From positions 1-64,000 of the forward strand of contig CADCXA010000057.1 of assembly GCA_902806565.1 (NCBI GenBank): 64,000 bases of DNA, given 5' to 3'. Position numbers and translations under genes: made by a program. The notes beneath the pieces are model-generated. The model made no database searches and was not told where the DNA came from. It was given only the letters and a program-made list of their open reading frames with translations. Numbering within the stretch: position 1 is the first letter of the stretch; each line of letters starts with the position of its first letter. Shown one piece after another: positions 47,761-59,084 of the stretch. Source of the DNA: Hypoxylon rubiginosum. Lineage: Eukaryota > Ascomycota > Sordariomycetes > Xylariales > Hypoxylaceae.

Positions 47761-49549
47761 CTACCCGAAAGGGCAGCCTCCCCGCCCGAAGCTCTCTCGC
47801 ATCCTCGAAACGTCGGCCTCCATCTCCTCGACCCCCAGTCCCACGCGGTTCTGAGGACCCAGGTCGGAGAAGAGGTAGCCCTGCGCCATGAACTGGTCGG
47901 GGTCGTCGCCCGGCACCTTGCCGCCGAGCAGCCAGACGGCCCAGGCCGCGGGGCTGACCCAGCGGTTCCAGAGCGTGGGTTTGATGTAGAAGGGGAAATT
48001 CCCGTACGGGATCCGCTGCGTCATCCGGCCCGTCCGGGGGTCCGGGTCGTTCAGCCGCTTGAGCTGGAAGAAGCGTGGTAGCGTCAGGTACCGCAAGACG
48101 AAGAGCCGGAGAGCGAGTAACGTGTAGACCGTCGCACCCGCGACGACGTCGGGCTCGGGTAGCCTTGGAATAACGTCAGCGTACTTGGTAAATCTGGTTA
48201 CCGCCACGTGATGTGATACTGTATGCATAAGAGGGGAAGGGATTAAAAGGGGAGACGACGGGACCGAATGTAACCCATGATCTATGTGTAACCTCATCTC
48301 CAACACGAGGGAATACGGGGCAAATGCATGCAAACTTACATAAAGGCTTCGCGCACCCTGTCACCCAGGAGGCTGATTACGACCTTTGTGGCAAACGGCT
48401 TCGCGAATTCAGGGGTCCAGTACGTGATCATAGGAATGAGGGCCCTCGCCGGCTTGGCGCATACGAGGCTAGGTTTCATGGCGACTACTTCATAAGCCTT
48501 AGCCCAAGCCCCGATATCGTCGGCGAACTCGACGCCGTCGCGCCATCCCGACTCCGCGCGGGCGAGGAGACCCTTGTACTCGAGACCCATCGCGTCGCCG
48601 ACGCTCTTCCAGAGGACGCCGTACGCGCAGTACTCCATCTCGTTCAGGGCCCGCCACTCGTACAGCCGGCAGAAGCGAGGCGGCTCGGTGACGAAGACGG
48701 AGAGCGTGTACAGCAGGTCGGCGTTGGAGATGGTGCCCTCCTTGACGTACTTGCTGTGCAGGAAATTCATGCGCGCGACGCCTCGCATGGCACGCTCCGA
48801 TGTAGGAGGGTTCTGCAGCCACTCGCCGATCATGGCCGCCGTGTCTTCGAATCTATCGCATATTTAGTTTCAGGCTTAAGGCGGCGACACATCTCGGTCG
48901 GTGGCTTATGCACGTGGCCGGCTAGAAAGAACATGGTACGATGTGATGTGATGAGGATTTGGAAGGTAGCAAGGCTTGAAACTTCTTTGGTCTCGTCGGG
49001 TAGCTGTAGCACATTCGCAACAGAAAAAAATGAGCTGGTCTTACCTCTTCAGGCTCTTCACCGGGTCCGTCAAGTTACCCGTGGCCAGCAGCAGGCGGCT
49101 TATACTCTCAACGCCGTACGTCTAACCCGCTTCCGCGTTAGCGATACCTACACCTCCCAAAAGTCTCACAGGGCAGTACAGTACAGTACAGTACAGTACA
49201 GTACAGTACGGTACAACTGCCCTGCCCGCACCCCGAAACTAACCTTGAACAGCCCAAACTCGAGAGCCAAGAAATTGAACAGCGGGAACTCCCAAGACGA
49301 GAGAAAATGAACGATCTGCTGCGCTTCCTCCGCCGTCATGCGCGCGAGCGACGCGCGGTCCGGGTACCCGAACCGCCTGCGCAGGGCGCGCTCGCGGCGG
49401 AACCTCAGCGCGCGGCACAGGCCGAGGTAGGCCACGACGGCCGGGACGAGGAGCTGCGTCCACGATGCCGACCGCAGCATGCCCAGGAGCGGTCGTATCG
49501 GCCAGACGGCTGCGGCCGCTGCGGGGATCTCGGGCACTGAGAGATTCAT
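47761..49549 (-). CDS. ER-bound oxygenase, MpaB/DUF2236 family
   Basis: Four exons, complement(join(47761..48163,48340..48852,49045..49121,49244..49549)), 432 residues. An N-terminal membrane segment (LLVPAVVAYLGLCRALRF) follows a short lumenal start. Splicing joins FGLFK to TYGVESISRLLLATGNLTDP and then KR to FEDTAAMIGEW. Family marks are RMNFLHSKYVKEGTISNADL, LYTLSVF and YEWRALNEMEYCAYGVLWKS. The C-terminus has LRYLTLPR and FPFYIKPTLWNRW. MpaB, the best-known member, cleaves the farnesyl chain oxidatively in mycophenolic acid synthesis, and the catalytic domain relates to bacterial rubber oxygenase. Most fungal copies have no assigned substrate. The last intron may instead use an acceptor giving exon start 48193, adding ten residues in frame. 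Confidence 0.85.
49174..49210. repeat. (CAGTA)n microsatellite within an intron
   Basis: About seven head-to-tail CAGTA units lie inside the first intron (49122-49243) of the MpaB-like gene, which is longer than most introns here. Confidence 0.9.
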
Positions 49550-50469
49550 ATCTTTTGAGCGGTCGATCTGCGATTCATCGGTAAGCCGGGAATTCGGTGG
49601 TGAGCACGCACGGCTTTAAGGCTATTTAAGGCTTACCCAATGCAAGGTAAGACTTTTGTCGTAGTAATGCGTGTCTTATGTAAGCGGCCCACGCATACGA
49701 GAACGTGCTAGCGAAGATATAATGGAGGAACGCGTGTTAGTCTAGGGTTACATTGGAGCCTCCCCATTTCACAGACATGAAATCTGGCGCCTCCTTTTTG
49801 CTTTTTTTTGCTTTTTTCGAGAGGAGTAACCTACCTATCAACGATGACAGTTTATCTGGGATAGAGAAGCAATTTTATGATGCGAGAAGGGTGAGAACGA
49901 CATATATATATATACTATACGGATAGAAGACTAGACTCTCACACGGGCTCTTGTTAAACTCCGAATTCTGAGATTATGACCTCTTGTGATACTGGCGAAC
50001 ACGTATCTAGATAGAGATCCGTGTACATTAAGGACAAGTGGGAGCTGAAATTAGTAATCTTAGTCACTTGCCCAGTTTCATTGGATCGTGCTCGAACTAA
50101 TGACGGTGTGGTGTACCGGAACTAGGTGCTTGGGACGGGTACGGCTTGACAGATGTGACCCGACGTCTTGTTTTGCATTCATTCATGTTTCTGTGTGCCT
50201 GTGTCATCCCGGATGGAGAACTTCTGCAAATAGACTGCTATCCTAGAGCAGTGGTGTTCATAATACAGAAGTCAGAACTGGCGGTATTGCGTTGGGGAAT
50301 CGGGGTACCAGCTATAGGTAGTCGTTCTTAATGCTGGCGTCAGCGGAATAGCATTCCATTTCTATCGTATCATGGTACACCCATAACTCCAATCGGAGGC
50401 ATTAATTCAAGGCTATTTTCATACAGGAGTGCCAAAACTTCTAATAGCTCTTGTAATCGTGATATTCAT
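49550..50469. other. intergenic
   Basis: 0.9 kb without a gene; it holds the promoter of the MpaB-like gene at the left and the 3' end of the PIG-S gene at the right. A TATATATATATA tract lies near 49,902-49,913. Confidence 0.5.
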
Positions 50470-52210
50470 TCATGCTGTCTTTGCTTTTTCTCTTCTTGCG
50501 TTCTTCCAGGCCTTGACCTGGTTCAACAGGCCAATGAATAGAGGGACCCCCACGGGTCCTAGCAGTGGTAGGTATACGGCAACCTTGTGCTCGTCGGGGA
50601 AGTAAAGTTGTCCAACCATGCTCTTCTCGAAGAACGCACGCTCCGCCTCCGCCTCGGCTATGCGCGCGTGTTCGAGTCCAACGGTCCCGCCTAGGTTGGA
50701 GCACGCAAGCTGTAGGTGGTACATAGACTTGGCCACACCATCCGCGACACTGGAGGGGATGGAGATGCTGGGTAGAGCCAACGAGAGACGGGCTAGCGAT
50801 CCTAGCGAAGAAGATGCTCGGAGGAGCAGGTCTACCGATCGAATGCGTGTGAGTGTCGATAGACGCATCGGCAATGGCCCCGACTGCGGCGTGCCGAGGA
50901 GCGAGAGTAGGTGTGAAGTAAACGTCAGTACGGGTTGTTTTAATAGTTCGGACGGAACATGGTTCGTGGAAGGGGGTGGCAAGAGATATGCGGAGCCCCA
51001 TTGCGGCATAAGCCAGGACTGAGAGGCTCCCGTTTCTGGAACGGAGCCAATAGTTTGGTTGCCGATGAATACGATAAAATTGACTGTTGGCGCACCTCCT
51101 ATGGAGGGCGATAACGGCCACTCGGCGGCGTTGATGAAGCTAGATAGATCTTCCTTAGAGAGCACCTGCGACTGCACGCCGGGCGTGGCATAGAGCTGCA
51201 CCTGTGTATCGATGGTGAAGTTGTGAATAGGCCCAAGCATGTCTAGTATGGGTCTCATATATTCATCAATGGCAGAATCGATATCCCAGCTACTAGGAAC
51301 CGGCCCGCTCGTAAACAGCGAGAATGTGAGATGATAAGTCCTAGAGTATTTTAATGACCTCGTCATTCGTTTCGACAAGGACGAGGCGACGTCTTGAGGA
51401 GGGCCTTGCGGTCGTCGTTCGGAAGGCATAGAAGAGGTCGCGAATAGATACGACATAACGTCCCGCTCTTCAGCAAAGGCCTCACGAAGTTGCGTCGCAA
51501 GGTACGTCGCGAAGTCGGACGTGACGGCGCCGGTTGGAGGTATTGAATTTGGAGAGTATGTGATCTCGAGGATGGGAGCGTGGCTATGGAGAAAAGATGC
51601 AGCAATATCGCCTGGGGTGAGGCGTACCGTGAGTGTAGTGTTCGAGTCGCGGACGAGATCATTCGTTTGGATAATATTAGCCGATCTTGATATTTCGAGC
51701 TCCAAGCGATGTGATGGAAAGTCGTTCGTAGTATCCAAGGCTCGCTTGGTAATCTGCACGAGGTTCTGTATTTCCTCATCTTGGAGGGCGGGCGCATCGA
51801 TGTCAATTCGTATGGGGAATACGGGATCGCAAGCCTTCACAGGAGAGACAAGTTAAAACACGTAGACACGGCGATATAAACCAAGGACGACGACCAACCT
51901 TCCCGTCAGCCCAGCCCATCATCTGGTTCAGGGGCAGCTCTGCCCGGTATATGGTAGTCGTCTTCCACCATATTGGTAGGCCGAGGAAGAGCACGACGAA
52001 CCAAAAGGATCCGACGATGAAAGATCGTTTTTGAATGTCTTCTGGTTTCTCGGGGGGTGGCAGCTTTCGCATCGATAGGTTCGAGGTATTGTTTGTCGGA
52101 GTATTGCTGGTGCTGGTGCTGGTGCTGGTGCTGGTGCTGCTGACAGCGGACGCAGCTAATTCGGGTTGGTGAACAGTACCATCATGTCGGTTCTCAGAAG
52201 AGGAAGACAT
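50470..52210 (-). CDS. GPI17: GPI transamidase subunit PIG-S / Gpi17
   Basis: Two exons, complement(join(50470..51834,51899..52210)), 558 residues. After a Ser/Thr-rich tail comes LPPPEKPEDIQKRSFIVGSF, LFLGLPIWWKTTTIYRAELP and, spliced, MMGWADGK-ACDPVFPI, the hallmark N-terminal block of PIG-S. A transmembrane helix lies in the FWFVVLFLGLPIWW part, a large lumenal domain follows with several N-glycosylation sites, and a second helix (VAVYLPLLGPVGVPLFIGLL) precedes a short basic cytosolic tail. Two membrane-anchored ends with a lumenal core match the known topology. In the ER the complex attaches GPI anchors to proteins. This is an essential core gene. An upstream in-frame ATG at 52264 exists but adds nothing conserved. 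Confidence 0.93.
52106..52140. repeat. GCTGGT hexanucleotide repeat coding for Ser-Thr run
   Basis: Five to six GCTGGT units encode the alternating STSTSTSTST stretch in the cytosolic tail of the PIG-S protein. Confidence 0.85.
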
Positions 52211-53583
52211 GACTATATAAAACGGTGCTACCCTATTGGAAGCATGGTTCGGGTTCGGGAACAATGGCGTCGTTGAAGCTGCCTAGGTATGTAAAGTAGA
52301 CTATTGTGCCAGCGTGTCGCAAAAATGTCAAGATGTAAAGAGACGGAAGCTTTCCGATTCCGATAATTCGTTTAGTTGCAGTAGCGGCTTCTATCCCTGT
52401 CAATGGTCAAGGTTCCCCAGTATTCTGTATTGCACTTAAACAATCTGACAATGCAATGCCAAAAACACCAATTAATTGTTATCTGACCTTAGTTCATACC
52501 AGTATATTGGAATCAAAATGTTCGGCTTGTCGAGTCACGAATAAACTGTAACCTACCTACGTAGGTAGACACCAACTCGTTTTCCCCCTTTTCACTTTTC
52601 ATCAGTTTGTTCGCACAAGAGCAGTTGGTACCATACAACCACAGCAGCATTATCTATTTTAACACTCATGAGACATTATCGCTTCGCGTCGCTAGGGAAG
52701 CTGAGAGGAAATTGACAGACTCGCTAGCCTCAGAATTAGATCGTGTGGCTTTTTCCAAGACCGTCAAACTAGGCTCGAATCTGATAATGGCTTTTGTCGA
52801 ATGTAATTTGTTAACACTGATTCGCTAAAAGACACGAGCTGGTTCGAAACACGCATGCATACGTCTTATCGCGTCTCTCGAGAACCCAGGAACCGTAGCT
52901 GCGTGGATACCTTCTCCCTTGAATTCGCTTCGCGACCTCGGTCAGCACTGGCATTACTTGCGGCTCCGTACCTAGGTATGTAATAAGCCTACGTTGCAAA
53001 CCGAGGTTCAACTGTTACAATTAGGAAATCAATGCGAATGCGACGAGGGCTGGAGGGGTATCCTCGAGATCGGCCAATGGTCCAGTGGCCCAACCTTCGC
53101 TACCTGACTACATGCGACTTACATATGTATCTATACTTGCTGCTTGCCACTTGCGCGGTCTTCGGATCGCCGGGGCTAGAGTGACACCGTCGGAGCCTTA
53201 GTGTTTGAGACATACCTAATCGAATGGCTTCGATAGCTTATTTTCATCTGGTATGCGTCGTGATACATACCTACATGTAGGTATTCAGGGTTATTAGCCT
53301 GCGGGAGGCATCTCAAGAGGAATCCACCTGGCCCACCAACGAAAGCAAGCGCATCTACCATTGTATTTGTTTGCCGTATCTCCTTCGCGGTACAAGCAGT
53401 CTTTATTATACCTACCTTCTCTTTTTTTCCAACTCTTTTTTAAGTCTATCGTTTTAGTCTCTCAGCCGTAAAATCGAGAAGTCCCTCCCTTCATAGTTTG
53501 GCTATCATGCCTGTCTAGTTTTACCCATCTAGCCCATCTAACAGCTACTTGATGCATTAAAGTGGCTATTACTTGGTTGCAGT
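52211..53583. promoter_or_regulatory. divergent promoter region, PIG-S / Fat1-type gene
   Basis: 1.4 kb between divergently transcribed genes. TACCTACGTAGGTA-like palindromes at about 52,553-52,566 and TACCTAGGTA at 52969-52978, plus CTACATGTAG near 53,271, are the only structured elements seen. Confidence 0.5.
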
Positions 53584-55628
53584 ATGCCAGGTAAGTTATT
53601 TTTATTTCTAGGATATTAACACTAGAAACCCAGTTCAACGGGATCATATTCTGACCTAATTCAACTTCTCCTGCTAATTCTCGATACAGTTCCTCTGGGG
53701 GTCGCTGTGCCGGCTGCAGCGGCAGGGCTCGCCTATCTCAATGCTAAGACAGGCTTTTGGTACGATAAAACGCTGATACGCGGCTCCGTTCTGTCTCTAT
53801 TTCGAAAAATCCGTCGAGAACGAAATGATCGTGTCAATACCTTTTACGTGCTAGAGGCAGCCGCGAACAACAAGTCGTCGCGAGACCGGCCATGTATTCT
53901 CTTCGAGGATAAGTCATGGACCTACGTCCAGGTCTACGAGATGGCGCTAAAGTACGGGAATTGGCTGCAGAAGGCCTTCGATATAAAGCCTAAAGATATC
54001 GTTGCTGTCGATCTTCAAAACTCAGACCACTACGTCTTCATCTGTTTCGGCCTGTGGTCCATAGGAGCGAAGCCCGCCTTTATCAACTACAACTTGACCG
54101 GTCAAGCCTTGATTCACTGTGTTAACACGGCAAAATCTGTTCTCATGTTAGTCGACCCAGAGGTTGCTGCGAGCGTAGACGATTCTGTCCGTGAGAAACT
54201 AGGGGATCTTCGAATCGAAATTTTAACGGATGAGTTGAGGACCGAAGTTCTCGCGACGGAGCCTGTGCGGCCATCGGATTCTCTTCGTTCTGGTCAGCTA
54301 AGCAAAGACCTAGCCATTCTCATTTATACGTCTGGTACTACTGGCCTACCAAAAGCGGCGATCGTGTCTTGGGGCAAGTTGACGCTGGCTGCCTCGTTTG
54401 TCGCCAAGTGGCTAGGCACAAAACCGTCTGATATATTCTATACGGTAAGTCCATCCCTATAATGCTGTAGGGGAATCGAGCTGATCAAGCGCAACGTTAG
54501 TGCATGCCCATTTATCACAGTTCAGCCACCGTCATGGGGATGGCCCACTGCTTAGAAGCGGGCTGCACGTTTGCGGTGGGCAAGAAGTTCTCGACCAAGA
54601 CATTCTGGAAGGAAGTCCGCCAGCATAACGCAACCGTGATTCAGTACGTCGGCGAGACTTGTCGATACCTCCTCGCAGCACCCCCGGAAATCGACCCGAC
54701 AACGGGAGAGAATATGGATAAGAAGCATAACGTTCGGTTAGCATTAGGCAACGGCCTACGGCCGGATATTTGGGAAAGATTCAGAGAGCGATTCAACATT
54801 GAGAATATCGCCGAATTCTACGGCTCGACCGAGGGTAGTCTGGCCACTTGGAACAATACCCGAAACGAATTCGCCAGTGGTGCTATCGGGCGCGCTGGGC
54901 TGCTCTACTCGCAGCTAGTGAAGGCACAGATTGCTATTGTCGAGCGAGACATGGAGACGGATGCACCTTGGCGCAACCCGAAGACGGGATTCTGCCGACA
55001 AGCCAAGCGTGGCGATGTTGGCGAGTTGCTGTTCGTACTACAGGCCGATGTGGAGCAGGACTTTCAGGGGTACTACAACAATCAGAAAGCGACGCAAAGC
55101 AAGATCATTCGCGACGTGCTCAAGAAGGGCGACGGATACTTCCGATCTGGCGACCTGGTGAGTTGGGATCGCGAGGGGCGCCTGTACTTTCACGACCGCA
55201 TCGGGGACACGTTCCGATGGAAGAGCGAGAATGTGGCGACTACGGAAGTCAGCGAGGCGCTAGGTGCGCATCCCGCCGTGGGAGAAGCCAACGTCTACGG
55301 CGTGCAGCTACCAAACCACGACGGAAGAGCTGGTTGCGTCGCCCTCTCGCTGAATAAAACCCTCGACGACACGCTACTGCGGTCGCTAGCCGAACACGCA
55401 AGAAACCGGCTGCCCAAGTACGCAGTGCCGATCTTCCTAAGAGTAGGGGATGGTCTCGCCGCGGCCGTTACGGGTACACTTAAGCAGCAGAAGCACGAGC
55501 TAAGAATTCAAGGAGTGGATCCCAGACTTGTCGGAGACGACGAGTTATTCTGGCTTAAGGACGGGAGATATGTCAAGTTTGGCGAGAGTGATTGGGACCG
55601 GCTGAACGCGGGCCAAGTGAAGCTCTAG
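53584..55628 (+). CDS. FAT1: Fat1-type very-long-chain acyl-CoA synthetase / fatty acid transporter
   Basis: Three exons, join(53584..53590,53690..54444,54501..55628), 629 residues. The first exon is only 7 nt (ATG, CCA and one base); joining it gives MPVPLGVAVPAAAAGLAYLN, a membrane-anchoring start. The AMP-binding P-loop is LIYTSGTTGLPKAA, the adenylate-forming core includes AEFYGSTEG, and the acyl-CoA synthetase signature region is GYFRSGDLVSWDREGRLYF followed by DRIGDTFRWKSENV. The C-terminal Lys region is AAVTGTLKQQKHELR. The FATP/Fat1 class imports fatty acids by coupling uptake to CoA activation at the plasma membrane, ER, lipid droplets or peroxisomes. The end (NAGQVKL) resembles a degenerate peroxisomal PTS1, which I would not rely on. 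Confidence 0.92.
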
Positions 55629-56263
55629 CGAAACCGATTCCACAGCTTCGTCTACATATTTACGCGTGGACTAGGTACCTTATACGAGGGCGTGGTATTT
55701 GGTACATATGGGAGAGGATACCTACCTAGGTACCTAGTTTCTTAGATTATAGACATGAGCCTACGAGATTTAGATTTCTCACTAGGAGACTGCGTAGTGT
55801 TGCGTATGCATTTTCAACATAGATACCTACCTACTACCTCTCTTCATCCCTGAATCATCAAGTTCCCTAAGGTGTTATTTGGTTTTAGTAATCGAGCTGT
55901 TACAGGAAAGTCATGTACATACATACCTTGGTAGCTGATTCATATCGTAGGGTGCTATATGATTTATGTTGAACACTCTACCTTCAAACGGCTTACCTAG
56001 ACCTGTTCCCCTTTCTTCTTCTTATAGGGAGTAGGTTAGTAATACAACAGTGGTTGTAGGCTAGAGCTACCCTTGTCATACGCCCCATGCCCACTAATGC
56101 AGACCCCGCTATAGAATCTTTGGGTTACATCTTGCCCCTCTGCCCCTCCATTAGATCTACAGCTCCAAAGCCCAAAATAAAAATTTCCAACCCTCACTCA
56201 GACTAGACACTCAAGACGCCGTTTACTTTCCTAGAGACCTCGGACCCGATTCCCCTTGTAACG
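55629..56263. other. intergenic
   Basis: 0.6 kb without a gene, with a dense group of palindromes TACCTAGGTA / TAGGTACCTA at 55723-55736. It includes the DPH2 promoter. Confidence 0.5.
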
Positions 56264-57973
56264 ATGGCCTCGGACCTAAGCGCGCCACCGGTCCTTTCGA
56301 CTCCGGCAGAGCACACGTTCCTCGAAGACCCAACGTCATCCTCTACGATCGTGCGGGCGAAGAGACCTCATAGGACGGATGACGAACTGTACGAGGTGTA
56401 CGAGATCGCGCGGACGGTAGATGAGATTCACCGGAATGGCTGGAGAAGGATCGCATTGCAGTTCCCTGACGCCATGCTTGCGGACGCGCCTTGGGTTGTT
56501 GGTGCTTTGAGCTCCGAACTAGATAAGCCGACGGCTCGTCCAGCGGGAAAAAATGAGAAAAGCGAAGCAGGAGAAGGCTCTACAAACCAGAAACAAGAAG
56601 GAGAGCAGGAGCAGAGAAAAAGGTTATATATCCTCGCAGATACGTCTTATAGTGCCTGCTGCGTCGATGAGATCGCTGCCGAGCATGCAGATGCTGACGG
56701 CGTAGTACACTACGGCCGCGCATGCTTAAGCCCAACCTCAAGGTTACCAGTTCTACACATCTTTACAAGACAGAAATTAGACTATGACGCCGTGGCCGCC
56801 ACATTCGAAAAGGAGTTCCCCGAAAAGACGGAAAATGTAATCCTTATGGCTGATGTCATGTTCCAAGAGCATGTGGTGCCGATACGCAAGCGGTTAGGAG
56901 AAAAGGGGTATACAAACGTTACCGCAACCGAAGTCGTGCGAGACCCAACGGGAACTATACCAAATCGCAAGCTTATCATTTCAGCCGAAAGTCAAGCCGA
57001 CTACAATTTAAATGAATATCACCTCTTCCATATTTCTACGCCTCCTACCTCACTCCTCTTAACACTCTCTTCTCGTCTCGCCTCCTTGCGCATCTATTCC
57101 ACCCCCTCCTCGCCCTACATGACCACATCAGAGGCCCCAGATCCGAGTGCAACACCCGGCATGCTCCGTCGCAGGTATGCTCTAGTCATCCGGCTCGCAA
57201 CAGCATCCATCATCGGAATTCTAGTGAATACGCTCTCCGTCAAGAACTACATGTCTACCATTTCAACCCTCAAAAGCCAGATTGCGGCTGCCGGCAAGAA
57301 AAGCTACACCATCGTCGTCGGGAAGCTTAACGCTGCAAAGTTGGCCAACTTCGCCGAGATCGACGGCTGGGTTGTCGTGGGCTGCTGGGAGAGCGGGCTC
57401 GTGGAGCAGGAGGGGCTATGGAAGCCCGTATTGACGCCATTTGAGCTAGGGTTGGCGTTGCAGGGCGAGGAGAGCAGAGTATGGACTGGGGAATGGTGGG
57501 GAGGTATCGAGAACATCAAGGACACACCGGCTGCTGATGCCGAGGCCATTTCTGATCCAACCGAAGATGAGGCGACCGAACAAGTAATAGAAGATGTTGA
57601 AGGAGGGGTCGACGATGAAGAGTCCGAGCCTCCCGAGTTCGACATACGGACCGGCAAGCTTATCAGCCATAGCCGGCCTATGAGGGTTGCTATCCGAAGC
57701 GCACCGAGAAACGGTGGCGAGGCTAATGGCACAGCCCCAACTTCAAATCAGACGGCTGCGTCTTCGGCGATCGTGAAGAGAGCCGCCGGGGACGTGGCCC
57801 TGGTCAACGGTGTGGCAAGTCCCGGAGCGGAATTCCTGCGGTCGCAGAGGACATGGCAAGGCTTAGGCACAGACCACGGCGCCGAGGACGACGAGGAGAG
57901 CGCTGTTGTCGAGGAAGGACGGAGCGGCATTGCAAGGGGTTACGCCGTGGGAGAAGACCAGGGTCGAACGTGA
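56264..57973 (+). CDS. DPH2: diphthamide biosynthesis protein Dph2
   Basis: Intronless, 569 residues. After a variable start comes the conserved block YEVYEIARTVDEIHRNGWRR, then IALQFPDAML. The segments LADTSYSACCVDEIAAEHAD and VVHYGRACLSPTSRLPV are near-diagnostic of the Dph1/Dph2 radical [4Fe-4S] fold, each with a cluster-type cysteine. A further Cys occurs in WVVVGCWESG. Dph2 pairs with Dph1 to add the 3-amino-3-carboxypropyl group of SAM to a histidine of elongation factor 2. A charged low-complexity insert (residues about 95-118, Lys/Glu/Gln) interrupts the first domain, and the C-terminal 130 residues are acidic and poorly ordered. Core gene. Confidence 0.94.
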   Translation: MASDLSAPPVLSTPAEHTFLEDPTSSSTIVRAKRPHRTDDELYEVYEIARTVDEIHRNGWRRIALQFPDAMLADAPWVVGALSSELDKPTARPAGKNEKSEAGEGSTNQKQEGEQEQRKRLYILADTSYSACCVDEIAAEHADADGVVHYGRACLSPTSRLPVLHIFTRQKLDYDAVAATFEKEFPEKTENVILMADVMFQEHVVPIRKRLGEKGYTNVTATEVVRDPTGTIPNRKLIISAESQADYNLNEYHLFHISTPPTSLLLTLSSRLASLRIYSTPSSPYMTTSEAPDPSATPGMLRRRYALVIRLATASIIGILVNTLSVKNYMSTISTLKSQIAAAGKKSYTIVVGKLNAAKLANFAEIDGWVVVGCWESGLVEQEGLWKPVLTPFELGLALQGEESRVWTGEWWGGIENIKDTPAADAEAISDPTEDEATEQVIEDVEGGVDDEESEPPEFDIRTGKLISHSRPMRVAIRSAPRNGGEANGTAPTSNQTAASSAIVKRAAGDVALVNGVASPGAEFLRSQRTWQGLGTDHGAEDDEESAVVEEGRSGIARGYAVGEDQGRT

Positions 57974-59084
57974 AATCGTGGCCGATATTCATGGCCAGTC
58001 CAGAAAACCCATTGAGAATGCGGATGCTGGCGGCTCATGGCCTAACGCGAATGCGACCTTGAGGCTGAAGTGAAATGCTACCCGAAACGAAACAAGGTTC
58101 CCACTTATAAGGGACTAAGGACCAGAGATAGCCGACCTTGCTGCCAAGCTGAGTGTCCAGTCAAAGAGACGGTCGCCAGTATTGAGCCTATACTCTAGCG
58201 TTGGTCGAGGAGCGTGTGCTGCAGCCATGGCTCCCATTCCGAATAACAGCTAAGGACACACCATCTATATTCAAAGAGGCATCAATTAGGCCCGGAATCT
58301 TACACTACGAACCGACTAGCCAGGACCAATGGTGTTCATTGGTGAAGCGTGGCAAAAGTCTTTCAGCCAGCGCTGGTGTTTATTCACGTCCTCCCCATAC
58401 ACCTATTGTTGCATAGGGCTCATAGATATATGGCTCGCTAGATTCGAGGGAGTTCGCAGTTAAAACGTTATAGATAAGTCTCGGATACCGATAGACGGGC
58501 ACGAGTAGAAAAATTATCGCCATATATGAAAAGGTTGACATCTATAGACTAAGGACCTTGAATACCCGGTCGAGATTTACTTGCTTGATATAACAGGATA
58601 CTCTATTTAACTAGTTTACTCAAAATAAGTGAAGCTACTAAATTTCTCGAACTGTCTTGGACCAACCAGCCCAAGCGAATATGAGTTATCAACATCGTCC
58701 ACAAGGCACATAACTTAGGAACTTAGCAAAGTATTATAGGGTCGTGAGGAATAATACTCTCATAGTCGTTAAAGTCGTAATCGTCGCGAATCGAATCATA
58801 GACAGTGCCGCTCTTAGTCGAAATTTGCGTAAGTCCACCTTTATCGAACTAGAAATCTCATTTCAAACCAGAGCCAGTATATTCAATTCGAACCCAGCCA
58901 TAGAAAGCCAACAACATGGTAGCGCATCAGTTCGTTCTGCTCAGCTTGTGCAGGTGTAAACAAACGCCAAAAAAAGCTCTTCCCTACCGGCTCTCATATC
59001 CGTTCATCGTGATAGGGTGCGATACCCGACTTTATACACTTCGATCTCGTCAAGAACATTGAAACTCGTCAACCCGGCTCCCCT
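57974..59084. other. intergenic, 1.1 kb
   Basis: No gene seen between these convergent genes; only short ORFs with no motif. Confidence 0.5.

Noticed and set aside
48324..49310. 328-residue plus-strand ORF over the MpaB-like gene
   Set aside because: Antisense to three well-supported exons and runs through the CAGTA microsatellite; composition-driven.
55602..55628. Peroxisomal PTS1 at the end of the Fat1-type protein
   Set aside because: The ending VKL lacks the usual S-K-L type tripeptide, so it is too weak to call.
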